Source of the DNA: Tamarix chinensis
Lineage: Eukaryota > Streptophyta > Magnoliopsida > Caryophyllales > Tamaricaceae
Length of the DNA: 64,000 nt
NCBI GenBank assembly: GCA_030549775.1
Contig: CM060177.1
Span: forward strand, 57,228,638 to 57,292,637
Direction: 5' to 3'
Each line of letters starts with the position of its first letter. The stretch's first letter is position 1. This document shows, one piece after another, positions 56,101 to 64,000 of the stretch. A model generated the notes under the pieces. It was not told where the DNA came from and did not search any database. It was given only the letters and a program-made list of their open reading frames with translations. Position numbers and translations under genes: made by a program.

Positions 56101-56379
56101 ATACCTAGTATCTCCTCTAGAAACACATTAGAAAACTCCTAATACACTGGAATATCTTCTAATACTGACACATCCTGATTTATGTCATAAACTCAAGACA
56201 AATACGTATGGCAACCCCTCTACACCAAAGAATACAATGTGTGGGAAGATATGACCTTCATCGTAGGCCTATGCTTATATCTCCTACAAGCGACCCTAGC
56301 ACCCTGAGATCCCTGAATACTACTCACTCCTATGCATAGTCCATCACCACTTGGTATCTCGCTAACATGTATATCCCTA

Positions 56380-56640
56380 GGATAACGTTATTGTTTTAAC
56401 TCTACAAATCTCACTATGAAGTCTACCCTGCCTATCTCTAAAGCCAAGTTTGAGTAGAGCCTAGATCAATCCAATATTTACCCAAAAGACAACATCATAT
56501 ATATAGATATGCTATTAGATGGAGAAAGATCAAATTTTGTGATAAATGTAGTAGATACAAATGAAAGAGATGCACTCAAATCAAATAACACATAAGCTAG
56601 TAACAAGAGGATGGAAAGCATACCAATGACCACATCTAGT
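56380..56640 (-). pseudogene. Degenerate protease of element G
   Basis: On the minus strand 56600-56553 reads AYVLFDLSASLSFVSTTFIT, matching the aspartic-protease block ALVLFDPGASHSFVSPxF of plant Ty3/gypsy elements. The catalytic aspartate stays, but the glycine two residues later has become serine, so the active site D-x-G-A is spoiled. The remainder of the domain to about 56400 has stops. Confidence 0.7.
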
Positions 56641-56879
56641 TTTTTATTAGCCTCTACCTAGCTAATAACGTATAGGTACCCACCTGACTATTATCCTTGG
56701 TCTCCACCACAACACCCTCTTGGACCATAGGTATGTCCTCATCCCTGATGACATGTGTAAGGCTCCTATGGTATACCCTTATCCTATTAAAGTTATCCAT
56801 TGGCTAGGGTAGGTGAAATTTGTTGGTGTTTTGGTTGGTAGACCTATAGTTGAAAGGCCTACTACAAAGGTATGAGTGG

Positions 56880-57300
56880 TCCCTAATGTTAGGATTGGCT
56901 CCAATGATGCTGGCACTTAAATGATTGGTAGCCCAATTGACCACATGTTCTATACTAAATAGGAGTTCCTACCCCCAATCTCACCCTAGATTATCCCAAC
57001 ACATAACATATCTCAACTGTTCTGTAAACCTACTCTAACCATCCACATAGACCTAGTGTTGAAACTAACCATTCTATGACTAGATTTGACCCCACTACTA
57101 GAGCCCTAAAATTCTACCTCCCCAAAACTATATCCTACCTCTAAAACCCTACATCTCTAGCTTCCTCTTCCGTAAAATAGAAGCCTAATCCTAAAACATT
57201 GTAGTGGCAGCATAAACCCACTCATACAATGTGGCCAGGTCTTAGAGAGCCACAACATCCATCATCCTTCAGATACTAAAGTGAATTCCTTTCTCAAAAT
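56880..57300 (-). pseudogene. C-terminal gag fragment of element G
   Basis: On the minus strand 57300-57150 reads FEKGIHFSI, then DLATLYEWVYAATTMF and a basic stretch, comparable with the FERGLKLAI...TYREVVDRAL region at the end of Ty3/gypsy Gag. The following 300 bp is the Gly/Asn/Ser-rich linker before protease. A zinc knuckle is not clearly readable. The N-terminal Gag part and the 5' LTR are not seen to the right. Confidence 0.5.
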
Positions 57301-60099
57301 GATACACTACAATCAATCCACTAACTACTATATGCTACACAAACATTAGTAATTCTATGAACTCCATGTGATACTTGGTATATGCTTGATTGAATAATGT
57401 TTGGTACTGTAATAATTATAATGGAGCATAACACAATCATGCAAGTATACACGGTCAACCCAAGTAATAAAGTGATGAGTGGATATCGATCCCATAAGGA
57501 CTTGAATGAAATATGCTTTACTAATGTCAAGTATTATATGAACTTAACTATGTGAATAAATATTGGTAGGGTGATAATGGAAATATAATAAAGTAAATGA
57601 GTGCTTAGGAAGTTACTAACATCAATGCAAGATATATAGAAAAGAAATCAAAAGATAGATTCATTAGAGGGGAATTGTTAACACCAAGTGCGTGTACCCT
57701 ATGAAAATTCATAGCATGTCAAGCTCAATAGATATTAATCTTTCTAGATTCACTAGGTTTCACTCAATGGTGAAACATACTCTTAGGTAATCTCCATCAT
57801 AGTTTATGGGCCAAGGTAATGTTGTGCAATGAGTTTTAGAGGATTCATGATAAGTTCTCTTCACCTTTTGGTTCCTACCCTATCAACATTTGTCATCGTA
57901 AGTTCTATAAACTATCAAAGTTGATATAGAATTTGGATAAGTGCCTAATGTGGCTAACATTCAACACTTCCACAAATAAAGCTCAAAAAAATGAAATATC
58001 ATTTAGCAAACATGACTATAATGTCAGTGATTACAACAACAAAGGTTACCTAATATTTTCCTTTCACTAAGAAATTTAGCCAATACTAAATTTATTACAG
58101 CCAAACAAAAAATAATATAGAGAAAGAAGGGAAGTGACTAGGCAGATCACAATAATCCAACCCCTATCTATCCTAATATCTCCTTCTTCTTTTTACTCCT
58201 TTGGTTTAGCTCTACTGGTACTCTTCTTCTTCCTCCTCCTCCTTTCTCTACAAATCTTTCATTGGTATTTTTCTCCCTTCTATCTCATAGAGGTATTTTT
58301 AATATGCAAAACATGCAGGAAGGATAAGTGCCATCTCATGTTGTAATGGGTAGCTATACCCTATATTAGGCGGATGTACCCTATATCAAGTGAGAGTACT
58401 CTATAGTGGTCCCTAGTGAATGCTACCAACTTTACGGATTTTGGTAGTCATTCTTTTGTCAGCATTGCAAACCCTTGATAGCAACTTGGGTCATGGCTCT
58501 TGTAGTCTTAGCAAGGTGAGGATATGTTTTGATATATTGTGTTGCCGTCATTCCTACACATACCTTACAATTAAGTGAGTAAAAGTATCAAACCTGTGAG
58601 GTATCATAAGAGTGTAAAGTGTTGTTAGTTTATAGGGTATTAAAGCTCTTTTCAAGTTAAACACAAGCGAGTTATGCAAGATCTCAAAGGGTGGAAAAAA
58701 TGTTAAGAAACACCCTTATAACTCCCACATGTTGTAAAAATAATATATATAATGATACTCATAGGGTCCTTTAATTTCCTCAAATTTACTCCTATCACTT
58801 CTCCCAAACTTAAGTTGTTGCTCATATCGAGAAGCATCATGATATTATAGATGGATACCCATTAGTAAAATAAGGACGAAATTCTAAGCCTTAAACCATG
58901 TTGATATTTTAATTTTTCCAACTAAAAATTATCGGTATATATATATGAGATATTAAAATGGATAGCATTTTGTTGTGTGTGGAAGGAAATTCTTATGGGT
59001 TTCTCATCAGAGATCCCTACATGACCTTAGAGGATAATCAAGGTGGTTCTGAAATTAGACATCCTTTTCTATCAGTTATCCTACTCATAACTCAAAAAAA
59101 AATTGAGAGATAGGGTTTCCTTAGGTTGTCATGGTCTTTTTATGTGGGTGTACATTTGGGTCTCAGACAGGTACCCCCAGTTACTTCACCTTGATACCTA
59201 TTCCAAATATGTTTGAACACGCTTATCACCCTACTAGATGGTTTGACACAAGTGCACACATTATTCTTATACAGGTGGTCATGGTTACTAGGTGTTTCAA
59301 GCATTAAAGATCCCATATCTAATATCATTATAGTGCCTAGATAGACTCTCATTTGTTAGGGTTAATTCCCCCAAACTTATTCAATTACCTCTTACACAGG
59401 TTAGTTATTAGAGGCTTCCTAATACTTTTTGTTGAGGATGTCTTAGTTAACTTATATTAATGCTACGTGCAAGGTCTAAAGGGAGCTCTATGAAGATATT
59501 CCTTATTTCATTATGCTCAAGGTATCTCAATTCTGACAGTTTTAGCAAACCCAATTTATTCAACACAATAAAAATAGATATTAGTAAAGGCTATTTTGGC
59601 TAAAAAGGTAACATGTCCCATAAGGCTTCCTCAGAATATCTTAATTATTTCACAAATAGGGTTTTATGGTCTCAAGATATTAGTATTATCACTTTCAATG
59701 ATATACAAAGATATTATTGAATGAATAATTACTTAGTCCATAACAGAATATTATAAGGTGAGTAATAGGGATACCTTGTTGTTGATTTTGAGCATAACAA
59801 TCATCCTAGTAAAAACAAAACTAAACGATCTATGCAAATGAAAAGCATTCCAAATAATGAAGGTAACACTATGAAATATTCATTAAGATATACTAACTAA
59901 GATATGCCCTCCTATAGAAAAAAGGTAATGGTTTCGTCACTGTCAATGCGGGAGGGATGGGAAACTAAAAGATAAAAGGGTTAGGTGGCCAGGGTTCAAC
60001 TTAAATAAAAAAGAAAAAATATCTATAAATAACCATTTATACTTCATTCATGACATTAATTAGACTAAATTAGATGTGTACAACTTAAATGGTAAAGTA
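57301..60099. other. Unassigned region with retrotransposon-leader-like sequence
   Basis: Nothing codes recognisably. On the minus strand 57500-57400 reads ATCGATATCCACTCATCACT and TTGACCGTGTATACTTGCAT, typical of the leader between LTR and gag in Athila-type elements. A pyrimidine-rich stretch lies at 58180-58280, and short direct repeats of TACCCTATAT at 58349-58398. Near 59365-59385 the minus strand has AAGTTTGGGGGAATTAACCC, like the polypurine region of Athila elements. I infer eroded LTR and leader sequence, without firm borders. Confidence 0.4.
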
Positions 60100-62090
60100 G
60101 TGGGGGTAATAGTGATGGTCAAGTGATCAGCACATTATTCTTTCTTATAAATATTTGGTTCCACTTCCTGTGCTAGGAGGTTAACTTAGGTATCAATCAT
60201 TCCTTTTTCTTTAATAGTTGGGATAAATTTCACCCTTTCACATTGTTGTGCTCATGCAAACTTACCCAATTACTTCTCCTCCATCTACTCATTTGAGCTT
60301 CCTGATCATGCCTCAACCAAAGGACCAATCAATACTACCATCCTAGGTCTAAACTTCCTAGTTTTTGAATAAACCAAGCTAACATACTCTAGTGTTATTA
60401 ATATATTTGTTACTATGGTGATTATCTGTCCTAATATACTCTGTTGTCTATTTGTTTTGTCCTCTCTTCTCTTCCTTTCTTGTTGTGTCTGTTGCCTAAA
60501 ATAGTGACTCCAATTTACCTTGGTGTTGTTCTGAAAGTGGTGGTGATGTGTTAGCCTTAAGGGTTACTATTAGAGCATCAAAGAAGTGATTGAGAACTAT
60601 TTTTTAATGGAGTGGGGGCTAGTAACTTTTTCTTTGCTCGGTGTAAAGAGAAATTCTACCCTGGAATAGAGACTAGCAACTAAGGTAGGGTAAAAGGTAG
60701 GACCTTGTGGTTTTGTTTCCACCAACTCCAATTGGTATTAAATGATTCTTCCAAATTCAATGGTTCATTTTGTTAGTACACAATAGAGTAAGACCATATG
60801 GTCAAAGTAAATAGAGAGGTCATGAGTGGTGGGTAGAAAGAAACTCCTAAGGAAATGATACCAAACCTTAGCCTAGGGAAGGAATTGTGGGCAATCACAA
60901 TGGTGAGCATCATTTATGGTGACTCATCATTTCATTCTAGGTTTGGTGAGTGTGGTGAGGATGTTTGTTACGACCTCATTGGTAGGGTTTTCAATCAACT
61001 CAGAGTACTCATTGATGTCAAAGGAGGGTGAGCCATAAAGTTTATTGATAGTGGTGGATAAGTAAGATACTAACTTTCCATGAAAAAAAAATGTCTTAGT
61101 TTTTTCATTTGATGTCAAAATTGCTGTAAAATTTCAATACTACAAGAGGAGAAATTTTAGGGGGTTTTGATAGAAGGTAGCCTAGTGGTGGTGATTAATG
61201 GGTTCAAAAAGGTAATGGAGTAGGTTAAGGAGATAGAAACCTCTTTTAAAATAAAAGTCTCAATTGGTCAGCATGTTGAAGTATTCCAAGGCACTGTCGG
61301 ACTAGAAAATGGTAAGTGAGTGGGACATGCACTTCAGGCCTAGGGTAGGGGAGTAGAGGAGTGTATTTCCTCATTTTCCCTAGTGGAATAAATATCATAT
61401 GATGAGGCTAATGGTAATGGACACTTTTTCAAGAAGGTATGTTTTCTATGTCTTTAAAGGGTTTTTACGGCTTCTTTGGTAGCAAAGTGGGTAGTTCATC
61501 TTACCACAGTCGTGTTAGAGGAAAACGGTGAGGAAAAAATAGATATAAATATGCACGGTGTTTATTTTATCTTGAGTTGGTAGTGATGGTTGTGCCAACA
61601 TGCTTTGGTGAAGTAAGTGAAGTGGGTTGTGTGATAGGTCCTACTAGGTAATTATCAGGAAGGTGTTATTCCTGCAATGAAAGGATTTGCATAATCTTCT
61701 TCGATATTGGGAGAGGAGGGGAATGGGGGGAATGGTGAAGATGGAGCAAATGAGATGCGACTTAAAAAGGAAAATGAGGGGAGTAGGATTCTAAAAAGTA
61801 GTGTCGGACAGGTGAGATATACCTTGGAGAGGGTGTAAAGGTTGTACCTACACTCAGAGAAGCCACCTAACATTGGATACAAATGAATCTTCTTACAGGA
61901 TAAGAAGCATTAGCTCCTTTATCTTCACAACATGTGGATCTTATACCCACCTTTCACCTACTCATCTTCCTAGCAATTAAAGCATTTATAGGGTATAGAT
62001 ATTAATAGTAGATACTTTTCAAGAAGCTATAAAAATTTCTATGGGAATCGTAAAGAACATGAGTTAAAAAAATAGAAGATAAAATATTAG
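60100..62090. other. Unassigned region downstream of the right Athila-like integrase
   Basis: In element order (minus strand) this lies after integrase, where some Athila elements keep a further frame. I see only low-complexity and short frames (for example 61655-61882 and 60927-61118) and cannot support an env-like or other protein. It is purine-biased on the plus strand from about 61140 to 61850. Confidence 0.4.
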
Positions 62091-62109
62091 GTTGCCTATT
62101 ATTAGCACT

Positions 62110-63050
62110 TTAGTGTCCTCAATCTAATACAACCCTATAAGGTTCATAGGGTAAGTGTTTGAACTTCCCTATTAAAATTTTCAACTCGTATGGTTTTACT
62201 CGATGGTCATTGACCTTGAATGTTCCTTCAACCTTTTGATCTTTGAGATCCATAGCTTTGTAAGGATATACCTTAAAATTTTCATAGGGATTAGACCATC
62301 TTGAGTTCAACTTTCCTAAGAATAGCTCTAACCATTAGTTATAGAGCAACACCATCTGCCTAGGATACATCTCTTTTGGCTTTTGATGCTAGTCATGAAA
62401 TTTTTTGGTCATTTCCACGTATAACCAGGTACTATTTTACAAGGCACCCTTTAGCTTGTTAAGCACATTCATATATAATTTCGTGCTTCTCCTATGGCAG
62501 ATAGATTGAAGTTGATAGTTTTAAGCACCAAATAGGATTTGTGCTCTAGTTCAATAGGTAGATGATAAGATTTTCTAAATACAATTTGGTAGGGTGACAT
62601 TCCCAAGGGAGCTTTAAATATTTTCCTATATGCCCATAGCATGTCATTTAATTAAGATGACCAATCTTTTCTAGTAGGGTTGACTGCTTTCTCCAAAATT
62701 CTCTTAATTTTCCTACTAGAAATTTTAGCTTGACCATTTGACTATAGGTGATAGGTAATGGCTACTCTATGATGAATCTAATAGTTTTGCATAAGTTGTT
62801 GAAACACCTTATTGCAAAAATGAGTGCAGCCATCATTAATGATTTCCTTGGGAGTCCCGAATTATGAGATAACATTCTATTAAAGGAAGCAAATCACCAC
62901 CTTAGTGTCATTAGTTGGTAGTGCAATGGCCATTATCCATTTGGATACGTAATCACTGATACCAGAATGTATTGATATCCAAGCATAGAAATGGGCTCAT
63001 GTAATCAATACCCCAAACATCAAATAATTCTACCTCTAAAATTCATGTTT
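62110..63050 (-). pseudogene. Degenerate integrase core and C-terminal domain (right Athila-like element)
   Basis: The core opens with VELFDVWGIDYMSPF (about 63050-63000), keeping the first aspartate. GTPKEIINDGCTHFCNKVF (about 62850) keeps the second aspartate, although the usual SDRG is now NDGC. ISSRKIKRILEKAV (about 62700) has lysine where the catalytic glutamate of NREIKRILEKTV belongs. The C-terminal part 62310-62119 reads LNSRWSNPYENFKVYPYKAM and TFKVNDHRVKPYE, the SH3-like integrase tail. Frameshifts lie near 62760 and 62900. Inactive. Confidence 0.87.
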
Positions 63051-63054
63051 CAGG

Positions 63055-63310
63055 CATTTCATTCTTTTGCAAAATGTTCCCAATTCATTGACATTGCTAA
63101 AAGTTTTGGAAATCTTCCCTAGAATCCTTAAATATGGTGGCCTAGTAGAATCCACTTTAGAGGACCTTTGTTATGGTCCTTATACCTCTAAAATGGCCTC
63201 CATAGGATGTGTGGTGATACGTTTCCAAGATTTCCTTAGCCTCCTCTTCACTTACACACATTCTCATTATTCCATCAACACATTGGTGAAATAGGAACAA
63301 TTCATCCCAG
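63055..63310 (-). pseudogene. Degenerate integrase zinc-binding domain (right Athila-like element)
   Basis: On the minus strand: MCVSEEEAKEILETYHH and then GGHFRGIRTITKVL, the HxxxH half of the H2C2 finger, followed by SGFY and a broken second half (FQNF, stop, QCQ, stop, IGN) where CDxCQRxGN is expected. One cysteine pair is therefore largely lost. It joins RNase H upstream and the core downstream. Confidence 0.8.
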
Positions 63311-63399
63311 TAGTAGATTTAAGGTCATGGAATAATTTCTTCAACTCTTGTCAAGATTTGTCATGGGGTTGTATTTTCCATCCCAAGTAGTAAATAATA

Positions 63400-63930
63400 T
63401 CTACATACCAGGGTGGTTTACCCTACCTAACTATCAAAAGTTGTTTGTCAAGGAATTTTTTTCTTAATCCAAACTTATTTTTTTATCCTCATTATATCCT
63501 TCCAATCTAGAGAGATGGTCCACAATTTGATTTTCCTTCCCTTGATGATCCTTAATTTTGACACCCAATTCCTACAAAAGTAAGATCCACCTTAGCAATA
63601 AAGGTTTGGCATATTTTAGCAAGTAAAAAATGAATAGCAGCATGGTCATTGAATACAATCACTTTTCTTCCTAGGAGATAAAATCAAAACTTATAAAATG
63701 TAAATACTTCTACAAGTAATTCCTTTTATATAACGGTGTAATTTAGTTGAGCCTTATTAAGTGTTTTACTAGCATAGTAGATTTTGTGGAATAACTTATT
63801 ATTCTATTACCCTAAGACTACTCTTACAGCACAATCACTAGCATCACACATCAGTTAAAAGGGCTGAGTCTAATTAATTCCTATTATAATAGGGGTTTCA
63901 ATGAGTGCTAACTTTATTCTTTTAAAATCT
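63400..63930 (-). pseudogene. Degenerate RNase H domain (right Athila-like element)
   Basis: On the minus strand LMCDASDCAVRVVLG (about 63865-63825) keeps the catalytic DASD. IYYASKTLNKAQLNYTVI and KELLVE follow (63790-63715), then YLLGRKVIVFNDHAAIHFLL (63680-63620), matching VIVYTDHAALKYLL. Further right, 64000-63900 reads KISKLLCQLLKHDRKYEFVY, the RT-RNase H connection. Stops and a frameshift near 63700 break the frame. Confidence 0.87.
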
Positions 63931-64000
63931 TCCTTAAAAAATAGACAAACTCATATTTTCTATCATGTTTCAACAATTGACAAAGGAGTTTAGAAATTTT

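Larger units (their letters stand above)
51302..57300 (-). mobile_element. Element G: Ty3/gypsy gag-pol remnant, split by solo LTR F3
   Basis: On the minus strand the order is Gag end, protease, RT, RNase H, [F3], integrase and C-terminal tail, followed by the LTR. The RT and integrase phrases (SPWGAPILLVNKKDGSLHLY, WKWNYITMDFV, VKVLWSLHGVEEVS) fit chromovirus-like or related Ty3/gypsy elements rather than the Athila group seen at both window edges. Stops and shifts run throughout. The 5' LTR at the right was not found. The lineage is uncertain. Confidence 0.85.
62100..64000 (-). mobile_element. Athila/Tat-like Ty3/gypsy pol remnant, right end outside window
   Basis: On the minus strand the RT end, RNase H, integrase zinc finger, integrase core and C-terminal part follow in order from 64000 leftward. 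Wording such as SRKIKRILEKAVNPTRKDW, GMSPYQIVFRKSYHLPIELE and GTFKVNDHRVKPYE is characteristic of the Athila/Tat group, the same group as the remnant at 1-4375, but here inverted. Stops and frameshifts occur throughout. RT lies beyond the window edge. Confidence 0.9.

Noticed and set aside
1..64000. tRNA or rRNA genes
   Set aside because: Scanned for tRNA-like A/B boxes with cloverleaf pairing and for rRNA blocks by eye; nothing convincing. A tRNAscan-SE or Infernal run would settle it.

Overview
This is AT-rich plant nuclear DNA, most likely from a retrotransposon-packed (pericentromeric or other heterochromatic) part of an angiosperm genome. I find no intact host gene, no RNA gene and no open protein-coding region. 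All recognisable coding sequence belongs to decayed Ty3/gypsy retrotransposons and one LINE. Most long open frames are artefacts of polypurine/polypyrimidine tracts or microsatellites.

Layout. (1) 1-4375 (+): a gag-pol remnant of an Athila/Tat-like Ty3/gypsy element that enters from the left edge, with gag end, protease, RT, RNase H and integrase in order but full of stops and frameshifts. (2) 4840-35107 (-): one old Ty3/gypsy element, here called E. It has two LTRs of about 2.4 kb after removing insertions, a gag and zinc knuckle, and no pol. It has been inflated by later insertions: a 5'-truncated LINE (6964-7830) and a small LTR (8182-8971) in its left LTR; giant solo-LTR-like elements B (11860-20893, itself holding A, 15225-19327) and C (21198-30226, itself holding D, 24331-29226) in its right LTR; and F1 (31220-34500) in the same LTR. 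A, B, C, D and the LINE keep exact target-site duplications. (3) 35182-about 37330 (+): another E-type LTR, head to head with E's right LTR. (4) 37330-43050: no recognisable gene. (5) 43050-51301: LTR-derived DNA (F4, F2 and the LTR of element G). (6) 51302-57300 (-): decayed gag-pol of Ty3/gypsy element G, split by solo LTR F3. (7) 57300-62090: mostly unassigned, with retrotransposon-leader-like parts. (8) 62100-64000 (-): a second Athila/Tat-like pol remnant running off the right edge.

The most unusual content is inside the giant LTRs. A, B, C and D (4.1-4.9 kb each, no coding sequence) share a 3' module with an array of short units that each hold a palindrome whose two arms change together between units, a palindrome near an ACTGAGTAAGGTAACC-like block, and a stem-loop about 90-140 bp from the LTR end. 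C and D also carry a 1.2-kb AT-rich minisatellite at the same place, and A and B carry arrays containing the plant telomere-like word AACCCTAA. These structures look like conserved cis-acting or RNA elements of a retrotransposon family and are the best candidates for something undescribed.

All homology statements come from reading the sequence by eye. Boundaries marked by target-site duplications are firm; others are approximate.
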